A stretch of DNA of 56,582 bases from Tahibacter caeni (lineage in GTDB: Bacteria; Pseudomonadota; Gammaproteobacteria; Xanthomonadales; Rhodanobacteraceae): the NCBI RefSeq assembly GCF_024609805.1, contig NZ_JANFVR010000002.1:1-56582 (forward strand). Direction: 5' to 3'. Positions 12,062-22,394 of the stretch are shown here, one piece after another (position 1 is the stretch's first letter; the number at the start of each line of letters is the position of its first letter). Below the pieces are notes generated by a model, which saw only the letters and a program-made list of their open reading frames with translations, did no database searches and was not told where the DNA came from. A program made the position numbers and the translations under genes.

Positions 12062-13048
12062 ATGAACGCTGCGACGGCTCAGGCCGTGGCGGTGTCCGCC
12101 GCTGAGGCGGCGCCGGTCCACGTCGTCGCCGCGGCGCTGATCGACGCTGACGGTCGCGTGCTGCTCGCGCAACGGCCCGAAGGCAAGCACCTGGCCGGCT
12201 ATTGGGAATTTCCGGGCGGCAAGGTAGAGCCCGGCGAGACGCCGCTGCAGGCGCTGCAGCGCGAACTGATCGAGGAAGTCGGCGTGCGCATCGGCGCGGC
12301 CGACCCGCTGATCCGCATTCCCTGGCGCTATGCGAGCAAGTTCATCCTGCTCGACGTCTATCGCGTGCTCGCCTTCGACGGTCAGCCGCACTCCTGCGAA
12401 GGCCAGGCGCTCAAATGGGTGCCGGCCGCGGCGCTGGATCCGGCCGAGATGCCGCCGGCCGATCACGCCGTCATCCATGCGCTGGCGCTGCCGCCGCACT
12501 ACCTGATCACCGCCGAACCCGACGCCGACGACGCGGCGTTCCTGGCCCGGCTCGACGCGGCGCTGGAACGCGGCGTGCGGCTGGTGCAGCTGCGCGCGAA
12601 GCGCTGCGACGGCGACCGCCTGCGCCGCCTAGCGGGCGCCTGCCTCGCGCGCGTGCGCACGGCCGGCGGCCAGCTGCTGATCAATTCCCGCTGGGATCTC
12701 GTCGAGGAACTCGACCTCGACGGCGTCCACCTGACCGCCGCGCAGCTGTCCGGGTTCGCCGAGCGTCCGGTCGCCGCGCGGCGCTGGCTTGCCGCGTCCT
12801 GCCACGATGCGCGCGAGCTCGCGCTGGCCCAGGCGCTCGGCGTCGACTTCGCCGTGCTCGGCCCGGTCGCCGCGACCGCGAGCCATGCCGATCGCGAACC
12901 GCTGGGTTGGGATGCGTTCGCAGCCTTGTGCGGGGCGGCGACGGTGCCGGTCTATGCGCTCGGCGGCATGCGTCGCGACGATCTCGCGATGGCGCTCGCC
13001 GCCGGCGCGCAGGGCATCGCCGGAATTTCCGGTCTCGGTGGAGCCTGA
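12062..13048 (+). CDS. MutT-type Nudix hydrolase fused to a thiamine-phosphate-synthase-like domain
   Basis: This 328-residue two-domain protein begins with a Nudix domain. Its box at residues 53-75 fits GX5EX7REUXEEXGU exactly, as in MutT, which removes 8-oxo-dGTP from the nucleotide pool. From about residue 142 a ThiE/TenI-like barrel follows (LITAEP, RGVRLVQLRAK, LLINSRWD, FAVLGPVAATASH, VYALGGM). The same fusion downstream of secA is known from pseudomonads and xanthomonads, where the second domain's reaction is uncertain. The DGVHL and GPV segments of ThiE are kept, but full thiamine synthase activity is not assured. It converges with coaE. Confidence 0.9.
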   Translation: MNAATAQAVAVSAAEAAPVHVVAAALIDADGRVLLAQRPEGKHLAGYWEFPGGKVEPGETPLQALQRELIEEVGVRIGAADPLIRIPWRYASKFILLDVYRVLAFDGQPHSCEGQALKWVPAAALDPAEMPPADHAVIHALALPPHYLITAEPDADDAAFLARLDAALERGVRLVQLRAKRCDGDRLRRLAGACLARVRTAGGQLLINSRWDLVEELDLDGVHLTAAQLSGFAERPVAARRWLAASCHDARELALAQALGVDFAVLGPVAATASHADREPLGWDAFAALCGAATVPVYALGGMRRDDLAMALAAGAQGIAGISGLGGA

Positions 13049-13181
13049 CGCGGCGTCGAGAAGACCGGCTCGTGTGCGTTTCTCGATCGAGCGGCGCCAG
13101 CCAAGCTCGCGCACGTTCTTCGGGCGCCGCGCGACCGGCGGCCGGGCTATCCCCGCCGGAATCGCTCCGGCAGGCCGGTTT

Positions 13182-13823
13182 TCAAACAGCCTGCCGAGCC
13201 GCCGCGAGTGCGAGAAAACGCCGATGCAGCACCGCGACCGCGTCGTCGAGCCGTTCTAGGCTGCCGCTGTTGTCGACGACGTCGGTCGCGATCGCGAGGC
13301 GCTGTTCGCGCGTCGCCTGCGCGGCGATCATCTTCAGCGCGAGCTCGCGCTCGATCGCGTCGCGCCGCTGCAGGCGCTCGAGCTGGACGTCCGGCGCGAC
13401 GTCGACGATGAGCACGCGGTCGGCCCAGGCATAGGCCGGCCAGGTTTCCGCGAGCAGCGGAATCGCGAGCAGACAGTAGGCGTTGCGGTCCGCCGCGACC
13501 TGTTCGCGCAGGCGCTCGCGGATGCGCGGATGCACGATCGCTTCGAGCCGGCGGCGGGCGTCGTCGTCGCCGAACACGAGCCGGCGCATCGCCGCGCGGT
13601 CGAGGCTGCCGTCGGCCTGGAGCAGGCCGGCGCCGAACGCCGCGGCGATCTCGGCCAGCGCGGGCTGGCCCGGCTCGACCACCTCGCGGGCGGCCACGTC
13701 GGCGTCGTAGCAGACGATGCCGCGGCGCGCGAACGCGGCCGTGACCGCGGACTTGCCCGAGGCGATGCCGCCGCTGACCGCGACGACGAAATGTGCGTCG
13801 ACGCCGCCGGAGGCCGCGCTCAT
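13182..13823 (-). CDS. coaE: Dephospho-CoA kinase
   Basis: CoaE phosphorylates dephospho-CoA, the last step of coenzyme A synthesis. The 213-residue product has the P-loop GGIASGKS at residues 18-25. It also has DADVAAREVVEPGQPAL, IVHPRIRE, and IPLLAETW in the expected order. I chose the ATG at 13823, which overlaps the pilD stop (ATGA); the frame is open further upstream, but inside pilD. Location directly after pilD is the usual gammaproteobacterial pilBCD-coaE order. A hairpin at 13168-13196 overlaps the stop codon. Confidence 0.95.
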   Translation of the reverse strand: MSAASGGVDAHFVVAVSGGIASGKSAVTAAFARRGIVCYDADVAAREVVEPGQPALAEIAAAFGAGLLQADGSLDRAAMRRLVFGDDDARRRLEAIVHPRIRERLREQVAADRNAYCLLAIPLLAETWPAYAWADRVLIVDVAPDVQLERLQRRDAIERELALKMIAAQATREQRLAIATDVVDNSGSLERLDDAVAVLHRRFLALAAARQAV

Positions 13824-14695
13824 CGCGTCAGCAGCAGACTCGAATACAGCTGCAGCAGCTGCTCGCCCCAGATGAACTGCACCCAGCCGGCGACCGCGAT
13901 GAACGGGCCGAACGGGATCGGCGTCGAGCGGTCCTTGCCGCCCGTCGCGAGCAGGATGCTGCCGAGCACCGCGCCGACCAGCGACGACAGCAGGATGATC
14001 GGCAGCAGGCTCCTGGGACCCATCCACGCGCCGAGCGCGCCGAGCAGCTTGAAGTCGCCGTGGCCCATGCCTTCCTTGCCGGTCACGAGCTTGAAGGCCC
14101 AGTAGACGCTCCAGAGGCTCAGATAGCCGATGCTCGCGCCGAGTATCGCGTCGACCGGACTGACGAACAGCGGCTGCAGCGACAGCAGCATGCCGAGCCA
14201 CAGCAGCGGCAGGGTCAGGTTGTCGGGCAGCAGCTGCGTGCGGAAGTCGATGCCCGACAGCGCGATCAGCAGATAGCTCAACGCCAGGCCGGCCGCGGCC
14301 TGCAGCGACAGGCCGAACTTCCAGACCACGACGACGCTGGCCACGGCGGTCAGCAGCTCGACGAGCGGGTACTGCGCCGAGATCGGCGCGCGGCAGTAGC
14401 GGCAGCGTCCGCGCAGGGCCAGCCAGCTCACGAGCGGGATATTGTCCAGCGGCGACAGCGTGTGCTTGCAGTGCGGACAGTGCGAGCTCTTGAACACGAG
14501 GTCCGGCGGCGCCGGCTCTGCCGGTGCGGTGATGTCGACGTCGAGGCCGAGCAGCTCGCGGCTCTGCGTGCGCCAGTCGTGCAGGAGCCGCGCCGGCAGA
14601 CGCAGGATCACGACGTTGAGAAAGCTGCCGACCAGCAGGCCGAACAGGCCGGCCGCCAGATAGAGCGGCCAGCCTTCGCCGAGGTATTCGATCAT
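13820..14695 (-). CDS. pilD: Type IV prepilin peptidase/N-methyltransferase PilD
   Basis: PilD cleaves the leader of prepilins and methylates the new N-terminal phenylalanine, in the inner membrane. The 291-residue product has the cytoplasmic zinc-type tetracysteine (C73, C76, C98, C101) and multiple membrane spans. Both catalytic aspartates are present: D150 in SGIDFRTQLLPD and D214 in GMGHGD. It is adjacent to pilC and coaE. Its likely substrates in this window are the two prepilins at 30945-31397 and 31801-32232. Confidence 0.96.
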   Translation of the reverse strand: MIEYLGEGWPLYLAAGLFGLLVGSFLNVVILRLPARLLHDWRTQSRELLGLDVDITAPAEPAPPDLVFKSSHCPHCKHTLSPLDNIPLVSWLALRGRCRYCRAPISAQYPLVELLTAVASVVVVWKFGLSLQAAAGLALSYLLIALSGIDFRTQLLPDNLTLPLLWLGMLLSLQPLFVSPVDAILGASIGYLSLWSVYWAFKLVTGKEGMGHGDFKLLGALGAWMGPRSLLPIILLSSLVGAVLGSILLATGGKDRSTPIPFGPFIAVAGWVQFIWGEQLLQLYSSLLLTR

Positions 14696-14705
14696 CGCGG
14701 TCCGG

Positions 14706-15986
14706 TCAGCCGACGACGGCGGCGAGCTTGAAGATGGGCAGGTACATGCCGATCACCATGCCGCCGACCAGGGTGCCGATGATGACCATGATGAACGGTT
14801 CCAGCAGGCTGGACAGCGCGTCGACCGCGTTGTTGACCTCTTCTTCGTAGAACTCGGCGATCTTGAACAGCATCTTGTCGAGCGCGCCGGATTCCTCGCC
14901 GATCGCGACCATCTGCACGACCATGTTCGGGAACAGCTGCGCCTGGCGCATGGCCAGCTGCAGCTGATGGCCGATCGCGACGTCTTCGCGGATGCGCTTG
15001 ACGGCGGCGTTGTAGACGGGGCTGCCGGTCGCGCCGGCGACGGAGTCGAGCGCTTCGACCAGCGGCACGCCGGCGCGGAACGTCACGCCGAGCGTGCGGG
15101 CGAAGCGCGCGATGGCCGACTGGTGCAGGATCTGGCCGACGACGGGCAGCTTGAGCACGCCGCGGGCGCAGAGATGGGCGAAGGACTTGGAGCGCTTGTA
15201 GAGGAAGATCAGGCCGCCGATCACGCCGGCCGTGATCAGCAGCATGGCCCACCAGTAGGAGGTCATGAAGCGCGACGCGGCGACGATCATCTGGGTGAAC
15301 GCCGGCAGGTCGGCGCCGAAGCCCTTGAACACGCTCTCGAACTGCGGCACGACGAAGATCAGCAGGATGGCCGACACGATGATCGCGACCGCGAACACGA
15401 TGGCCGGGTAGAACATCGCCTTCTTGATCTTGCCCTTCAGCGATTCGATGTTTTCCTTGTACGTCGCGACCGTGTCGAGCACGGTGTCGAGCACACCGGC
15501 CGATTCGCCGGCCTTGACCAGGTTGCAGAACAGCTCGTCGAACTGGATCGGGAACTTGCCCAGCGCTTCGTACAGGGTGGAGCCGCCCTCGATGTCGTTC
15601 TTGATCGAGGTCAGCATGTTCTTCATGCGCACGTTGTTCTGGCCGCTAGCGATGATGTCCAGGCCCTGCACGAGCGGCACGCCGGCCTGCATCATCACGG
15701 CGATCTGGCGGCTGAACACGGCGACGTCGCGCGCCTTGATCGCCTTGCCGGCCGCGCCGAACAGCGGTTTCGCCTTGGCCTTGACCGCCGTCGGGTTGAT
15801 GCCCTGGCGGCGCAGCTCGGCCTTGACGAGGCTGATGTTCTTGGCCGAGTACTCGCCCTTCATGGCCTGGCCGCGCTTGTCCTTGCCGGACCAGACGAAG
15901 GTCTGCAGCTGACTGACTTCGGCACGGGCGCGGCCGCGTTGCGCGGAATCGGCGGCGGGCTTACGGGATACCGTTGCGGTGGCCAT
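14706..15986 (-). CDS. pilC: Type IV pilus inner-membrane platform protein PilC
   Basis: PilC (426 residues) is the inner-membrane platform that the PilB and PilT motors act on. The sequence shows the two repeated GspF-like domains (for example VFSRQIAVMMQAGVPLVQGLDI and ARFARTLGVTFRAGVPLVEAL). Three hydrophobic segments are visible, and a basic N-terminal tail precedes the TFVWSGKDKRGQ start of the domain. It begins two bases after the pilB stop, so the two are surely co-transcribed. Confidence 0.97.
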   Translation of the reverse strand: MATATVSRKPAADSAQRGRARAEVSQLQTFVWSGKDKRGQAMKGEYSAKNISLVKAELRRQGINPTAVKAKAKPLFGAAGKAIKARDVAVFSRQIAVMMQAGVPLVQGLDIIASGQNNVRMKNMLTSIKNDIEGGSTLYEALGKFPIQFDELFCNLVKAGESAGVLDTVLDTVATYKENIESLKGKIKKAMFYPAIVFAVAIIVSAILLIFVVPQFESVFKGFGADLPAFTQMIVAASRFMTSYWWAMLLITAGVIGGLIFLYKRSKSFAHLCARGVLKLPVVGQILHQSAIARFARTLGVTFRAGVPLVEALDSVAGATGSPVYNAAVKRIREDVAIGHQLQLAMRQAQLFPNMVVQMVAIGEESGALDKMLFKIAEFYEEEVNNAVDALSSLLEPFIMVIIGTLVGGMVIGMYLPIFKLAAVVG

Positions 15987-15988
15987 GG

Positions 15989-17716
<1,728 letters not shown>

Positions 17717-17750
17717 AAGAATTCCACGTAAACCCTCGAAACTACGGCGG

Positions 17751-17779
17751 AATGTACTCCAGTTCCGTGCCGTTTTGAA
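17751..17779 (-). promoter_or_regulatory. Sigma-70-type promoter candidate for pilB-pilC-pilD-coaE
   Basis: On the minus strand TTCAAA (17779-17774) and TACATT (17756-17751) are separated by 17 bases; each matches four of six consensus positions. It lies 35 bases upstream of the pilB start in the divergent gap. No sigma-54 signature is visible here, unlike at the two pilin genes. Confidence 0.35.
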
Positions 17780-17861
17780 TCAGGCGGCGCAAAACTGTGA
17801 CCGCCCTCAAGAACCGCCTCGGACCGGCCCCGGCAGGTCCCGGCGGGTAGCGAGCTTCGCG

Positions 17862-17867
17862 TATGAT
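17862..17867 (+). promoter_or_regulatory. -10-like TATGAT ahead of the sugar operon
   Basis: TATGAT lies 27 bases before the first gene of the plus-strand sugar operon, in the gap shared with pilB. There is no convincing -35. The same hexamer precedes nadE and bamD in this window. Confidence 0.3.
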
Positions 17868-17894
17868 CCGGCCCAGGATCGAGGAAGCCCGTTG

Positions 17895-18746
17895 ATGCCA
17901 ATCAGTATCATCCTGCCCGCCAAGAACGAGGCGCCGGCACTGCGTCAGCTATTGCCCCGGCTGCGCCAGATGCGTCCGGATGACGAGATCATCGTCGTCG
18001 ACGACGGTTCCACCGACGAAACCCGGCAGCTGTGCCGCGAGGCCGGCGTGCAATGCCTGTGCGGCCCCTATTCCATGGGCAACGGCGCGGCGATCAAGCG
18101 CGGGGCCCGCGCCGCCTCCGGCGACGTGCTGGTCTTCATGGACGCCGACGGCCAGCACGACCCGGCGCACATCGACCGGCTGCTCGCGCGGCTCGAGCAG
18201 GGCTACGACATGGCGGTCGGCGCGCGCGACTGGTCGGGCCAGGCCGGCGTCGGGCGCGGTCTTGCCAACACCCTCTACAACAACCTGGCCGGCTGGATGA
18301 CCGGCCATGCGGTGCTCGATCTCACTTCGGGCTTCCGCGCGGTACGGGCGGAAAAATTCCGGGAATTCCTGCACCTGCTGCCGAACGGATTCTCGTACCC
18401 GACGACGATCACGATGGCATTCTTCCGCAGCGCCTACGCGATCGCCTACGAGCCCATCGCGGTCGGCAAGCGCACCGGCAAGAGCCACATCCGGCCGCTG
18501 CGCGACGGCATCCGCTTCCTGCTGATCATCTTCAAGATCGCGACCCTGTATTCGCCTCTGAAGCTCTTCCTGCCCGTCAGCATGGCGTTCTTCGGGCTCG
18601 GCTTCAGTTACTACGCCTATACCTTCTTCACGATGCATCGCTTCACGAACATGAGCGCGCTGCTGTTCAGCGCGGCCGTGATCGTCTTCCTGATCGGGCT
18701 CGTCTCCGAGCAAATCACTGCGCTCACCTATACTCGCAGCGACTGA
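17895..18746 (+). CDS. Family 2 glycosyltransferase, polyprenyl-phosphate sugar transferase type
   Basis: This 283-residue protein resembles DPM1/GtrB/ArnC-type enzymes, which load a sugar from a nucleotide onto polyprenyl phosphate at the inner membrane. It has SIILPAKNE at the start, VVDDGSTDE (residues 34-42) and MDADGQHDP (82-90, the metal-binding DXD). TSGFRAVR and KRTGKSHI follow. Two C-terminal hydrophobic spans lie at about 226-248 and 255-275. ATG 17895 has GAGGA about ten bases upstream. It opens an eight-gene operon and would supply a lipid-linked donor to GT-C enzymes such as those at 26909-30872; that link is inference. Confidence 0.85.
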   Translation: MPISIILPAKNEAPALRQLLPRLRQMRPDDEIIVVDDGSTDETRQLCREAGVQCLCGPYSMGNGAAIKRGARAASGDVLVFMDADGQHDPAHIDRLLARLEQGYDMAVGARDWSGQAGVGRGLANTLYNNLAGWMTGHAVLDLTSGFRAVRAEKFREFLHLLPNGFSYPTTITMAFFRSAYAIAYEPIAVGKRTGKSHIRPLRDGIRFLLIIFKIATLYSPLKLFLPVSMAFFGLGFSYYAYTFFTMHRFTNMSALLFSAAVIVFLIGLVSEQITALTYTRSD

Positions 18747-18770
18747 GACCGTGGCCGGGGACGAGCACAG

Positions 18771-19541
18771 ATGAAGGCTGTGATACTTGCGGGCGGCATG
18801 GGCACCCGTATTTCGGAAGAGACCCACCTGCGGCCGAAGCCCATGATCGAGATCGGCGGCAAGCCGATCCTGTGGCACATCATGAAGATCTATTCCGCGC
18901 ACGGCGTGAACGACTTCGTGATCTGCTGCGGTTACAAGGGCTACGTGATCAAGGAGTACTTCGCGAACTACTTCCTGCACATGTCCGACGTCACGTTCGA
19001 CATGGTCGCCAATCAGATGCAGGTGCACGAGCGCCATGCGGAGCCGTGGCGCGTGACGCTCGTCGACACGGGCGATGAAACCCTGACGGGCGGCCGCCTG
19101 CGTCGCGTCGCCGCCTACGTGCAGGACGAGAGCGCATTCTGCTTCACCTACGGCGACGGCGTGGCCGACGTCGACGTCCGGCGCCAGATCGAGTTTCACC
19201 ACGCGCACGGCCGTATGGCCACGGTGACCGCCGTACAGCCGCCGGGCCGCTACGGCGCGCTGCAGCTCGACGGCGACCGTGTCGCCGGCTTCAGCGAGAA
19301 GCCGCGCGGCGACGGCGGTCTGATCAACGGCGGTTTCTTCGTGCTGTCGCCGCGCTGCATCGACCTGATCGACGGCGACGCGACGAGCTGGGAATGGGAG
19401 CCGCTGGCCGAGCTCGCGCGGCGCGATGAGCTGCGCGCGTTCGAGCATCACGGCTTCTGGCAACCCATGGACACCTTGCGCGAGAAGAACCTGCTCGAGG
19501 ACCTCTGGCAGTCCGGACGCGCGCCGTGGCGGGTCTGGTGA
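18771..19541 (+). CDS. rfbF: Glucose-1-phosphate cytidylyltransferase
   Basis: RfbF/DdhA makes CDP-glucose from CTP and glucose-1-phosphate. The 256-residue product has the exact family start [48 protein letters not shown], and [16 protein letters not shown] near the end are all characteristic of this cytidylyltransferase rather than of RmlA. Length is normal. It is followed without a gap by the CDP-glucose 4,6-dehydratase gene, so the pathway assignment is firm up to CDP-4-keto-6-deoxyglucose. Confidence 0.94.
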   Translation: MKAVILAGGMGTRISEETHLRPKPMIEIGGKPILWHIMKIYSAHGVNDFVICCGYKGYVIKEYFANYFLHMSDVTFDMVANQMQVHERHAEPWRVTLVDTGDETLTGGRLRRVAAYVQDESAFCFTYGDGVADVDVRRQIEFHHAHGRMATVTAVQPPGRYGALQLDGDRVAGFSEKPRGDGGLINGGFFVLSPRCIDLIDGDATSWEWEPLAELARRDELRAFEHHGFWQPMDTLREKNLLEDLWQSGRAPWRVW

Positions 19542-19543
19542 CG

Positions 19544-20611
19544 ATGCCGGGCGGTTGGCAGGGCCGCGACGTACTCGTGACCGGCCACACCGGCTTCAAG
19601 GGCGGCTGGCTCTGTCTCTGGCTGCACCTGCTCGGCGCACGCGTGCACGGTTACGCGCTGGAGCCGCCGACCCGGCCGAATCTGTTCGATGCGTTCGATC
19701 TCGGCGGATTACTCGCGTCCGATACGCGCGCCGACCTGGCCGATCTCGCTGCGCTGCGCGACTGCCTCGTGCGGAGCCGTGCCTCGGTGGTGTTCCATCT
19801 CGCGGCGCAGTCCCTCGTGCGCGAAAGCTATGCCGCTCCGCTGCCGACGTTCGCGACGAACGTGATGGGCACGGCGCATCTGCTGCAGGCGGCGCGCGAA
19901 AGCGCGACCGTGCGCGCCGTCGTCGTGGCGACCACCGACAAGGTGTACGAGAACCACGAGACGGGTCGCGCGTTCCGCGAGGGCGACGCGCTCGGCGGCA
20001 ACGATCCCTACAGCGCGAGCAAGGCCGCCTGCGAGATCGTGGCCGCGAGTTTCCGTGCGAGTTTCTTCGGCACGCCGGGCAGTCCGTGCCTGGCGACGGC
20101 CCGCGCCGGCAACGTGATCGGCGGCGGCGACTGGGCCGGCGACCGGCTCGTGCCGGACTGTCTGCGCGCGTTCGCGGCGGGCCGGCCGGTCCATCTGCGC
20201 TATCCGGGCGCCGTGCGCCCCTGGCAGCACGTGCTGGAACCGCTGGGCGGATACCTGCGCCTGGCCGGGGCGCTGTTGACCGAGGACGGGCCACGCTTCG
20301 CGCGTGCCTGGAATTTCGGACCCGCGGCGGCGGACGATGCCACGGTGCACACAGTCGCGCAGCGGCTCGCCGGGCTCTGGGGCGGCGCGGCAGCCGTCAC
20401 CGTCGACGCCGCGGAGCATCCGCACGAAGCGGGACTGCTGCGTCTGGACAGCGGCGCCGCTGCGCGCGAGCTCGATTGGCGGCCGCGGTGGAGCCTAGAA
20501 CAGGCGCTGGCGGCGACGGTGGCCTGGCATCAGGCCTGGCACGCCGGCAGCGACATGCGCGAAGTCGGCAGGGCCCAGCTGCGCGATTACGCGCCGGCGG
20601 GCGTGCCGTGA
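19544..20611 (+). CDS. rfbG: CDP-glucose 4,6-dehydratase
   Basis: RfbG/DdhB converts CDP-glucose to CDP-4-dehydro-6-deoxyglucose. The product (355 residues from ATG 19544) has the NAD-binding GHTGFKGGW loop, typical of this subfamily. It also has VFHLAAQSLVRESY, VVVATTDKVYEN and the active-site DPYSASKAACE (YxxxK). GTG 19538, which overlaps the rfbF stop (GTGA), is an equally good start, and GTG 19526 is possible; all give the same domain. It is the shared branch point for dideoxy or branched CDP-sugars. Confidence 0.93.
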   Translation: MPGGWQGRDVLVTGHTGFKGGWLCLWLHLLGARVHGYALEPPTRPNLFDAFDLGGLLASDTRADLADLAALRDCLVRSRASVVFHLAAQSLVRESYAAPLPTFATNVMGTAHLLQAARESATVRAVVVATTDKVYENHETGRAFREGDALGGNDPYSASKAACEIVAASFRASFFGTPGSPCLATARAGNVIGGGDWAGDRLVPDCLRAFAAGRPVHLRYPGAVRPWQHVLEPLGGYLRLAGALLTEDGPRFARAWNFGPAAADDATVHTVAQRLAGLWGGAAAVTVDAAEHPHEAGLLRLDSGAAARELDWRPRWSLEQALAATVAWHQAWHAGSDMREVGRAQLRDYAPAGVP

Positions 20612-21171
20612 GCGCACGCTTCGAGATCACGGCCACGCCGCTGGCCGGCCTGACAGTGATCCGGCGCCGGCCGCTGGGCGACGCGCGCGGCTATTTCGAG
20701 CGCGTGTTTTGCGACAGCGAGCTCGCGGACTATTTTCCCGACGGGCGCATCGCGCAGATCAACCGCACATTGACGCGGCTGAGCGGCACCGTGCGCGGTC
20801 TGCACTACCAGCTGCCGCCGCAGGCCGAGGTCAAGCTGATCAGCTGCCTGCGGGGCCGGGTCTTCGACATTGCCGTGGACCTGCGTCGCGATTCTCCGAC
20901 CTTCCTGCGCTGGCATGCGGAGATCCTCAGCGCCGACAACCACTGCAGCCTGCTCGTGCCGGCCGGTTTCGCGCACGGTTTCCAGACATTGGAGAACGAC
21001 TGCGAACTGCTCTACCTGCATTCGGCGCCGCATGCGCCCGCCGCGGAGCGCGGCCTGCACGCGCTCGATCCGCGGGTGGGCATCGCCTGGCCCCAGCCGC
21101 CGGTCGGGCTGTCCGAGCGCGATGCGACCCGGCCGCTGCTGTCTTCGGATTTCGATGGGGTCGTTGCATGA
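20608..21171 (+). CDS. dTDP-4-dehydrorhamnose 3,5-epimerase-like sugar epimerase
   Basis: This 187-residue cupin-fold protein matches the RmlC family: GDARGYFERVF, NRTLTRLSGTVRGLHYQ (carrying the catalytic-type histidine), VFDIAVDLRRDSPTF and LVPAGFAHGFQTLE. Because it lies between the CDP-glucose dehydratase and a sugar C-methyltransferase, the likely substrate is a CDP-4-keto-6-deoxyhexose rather than dTDP-sugar. No rmlA or rmlB is visible here. It starts with GTG 20608 overlapping the rfbG stop (GTGA). Whether it epimerises both C3 and C5 or only one cannot be told. Confidence 0.85.
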   Translation: MSARFEITATPLAGLTVIRRRPLGDARGYFERVFCDSELADYFPDGRIAQINRTLTRLSGTVRGLHYQLPPQAEVKLISCLRGRVFDIAVDLRRDSPTFLRWHAEILSADNHCSLLVPAGFAHGFQTLENDCELLYLHSAPHAPAAERGLHALDPRVGIAWPQPPVGLSERDATRPLLSSDFDGVVA

Positions 21172-22394
21172 AATGCCGTTTCTGCGCCGCGAATCTGGAC
21201 CTGGTGTTTGCCGATCTCGGCAGCTCGCCGCCGTCCAACGCCTATCTCGATTCCGCGGCGCTTCGCGCGCCGGAACGCTGGTACCCGCTGCGCGTGCTCG
21301 TCTGTCGCGAGTGCTGGCTGGTGCAGACCGAGGACATGGCCGGAGCGGACGAACTGTTCTCGGCCGAGTACGCCTATTTCAGCGGCTTCTCGGCGAGCTG
21401 GCTCGCCCACTGCGAGCACTACGCGGAGCGTATGACCGAGCGTTTCGGACTGGACGCTTCCAGCCTGGTCGTGGAGATCGCCGCGAACGACGGCTCGCTG
21501 CTGCGCTATTTCCAGGCGCGCGGCATTCCGTGTTTCGGCGTCGAGCCGACGGCCAGCACCGCGGCCGCGGCCCGTGCCCTGGGCATTGCGATCGAGCAGG
21601 AGTTCTTCGGCGCCGAGTTCGCGCGGCGGCTGGCCGGGCAGGGCCGTTCGGCCGACCTGATGGCGGCCAACAACGTGCTTGCCCATGTGCCGGACATCAA
21701 CGACTTCGTGCGCGGCTTCGCGCTGCTGCTCAAGCCCGGCGGTGTGGCGACGTTCGAGTTTCCGCATCTGCTGCGCCTCGTCGCCGGCAACCAGTTCGAC
21801 ACCATCTACCACGAGCATTTCTCGTATCTGTCGCTGACCGCGGTCGAGCGGCTGTTCGCGGCCAACGGGCTGCAGGTGTTCGACGTCGAGGAACTGCCGA
21901 CCCACGGCGGCAGCCTCCGCGTCTATGTCCAGCGCAGCGACACCGCGCCGCGCCAGCGCACCGCGGCCGTCGATGAGCTGAGCGCGCGCGAACGCGATGC
22001 CGGAATGACCGATGCGGGGTTCTATGGTTCGTTCCAGCAGGCGGCCGAAAAGGTCAAGAACGATTTTCTCGCGTTCCTGATCGAGGCGCGGCGGCGCGGC
22101 GAGACGGTCGCTGCCTACGGTGCCGCGGCGAAGGGCAATACCCTGCTGAACTTCGCCGGCGTGCGGTCGGACCTGCTCGCGTTCGTCGTGGACCGCAATC
22201 CCGCCAAGCAGGGGAAATTCCTTCCCGGCAGCCGCATTCCCATCGTCACCGAGGACGAACTGCGGCGGCGGCAGCCCGACTATGTGGTGATCCTGCCCTG
22301 GAATCTCGCGCCGGAGCTGCAGATCCAGCTGGCCTATTGCCGCAGCTGGGGCGCGCGTTTCGTCACGGCGGTTCCGGCTCTCGCGCTGCAGTGA
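21168..22394 (+). CDS. Sugar C-methyltransferase, TylC3/EvaC type
   Basis: The 408-residue product has the three-part structure of nucleotide-sugar C-methyltransferases. First comes an N-terminal zinc region (C3, C6, and a second CxxC near residues 45-48 in CRECWLVQTED). A SAM-binding domain follows (VVEIAANDGSLLRYF). The C-terminal domain has the YHEHFSYLS segment, AAYGAAAKGNTLLNF and DRNPAKQGKFLPGS. Characterised relatives methylate C3 of 4-keto-6-deoxy sugars. In this operon that predicts a CDP-3-C-methyl-6-deoxyhexose. The ATG overlaps the upstream stop (ATGA). Confidence 0.88.
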   Translation: MKCRFCAANLDLVFADLGSSPPSNAYLDSAALRAPERWYPLRVLVCRECWLVQTEDMAGADELFSAEYAYFSGFSASWLAHCEHYAERMTERFGLDASSLVVEIAANDGSLLRYFQARGIPCFGVEPTASTAAAARALGIAIEQEFFGAEFARRLAGQGRSADLMAANNVLAHVPDINDFVRGFALLLKPGGVATFEFPHLLRLVAGNQFDTIYHEHFSYLSLTAVERLFAANGLQVFDVEELPTHGGSLRVYVQRSDTAPRQRTAAVDELSARERDAGMTDAGFYGSFQQAAEKVKNDFLAFLIEARRRGETVAAYGAAAKGNTLLNFAGVRSDLLAFVVDRNPAKQGKFLPGSRIPIVTEDELRRRQPDYVVILPWNLAPELQIQLAYCRSWGARFVTAVPALALQ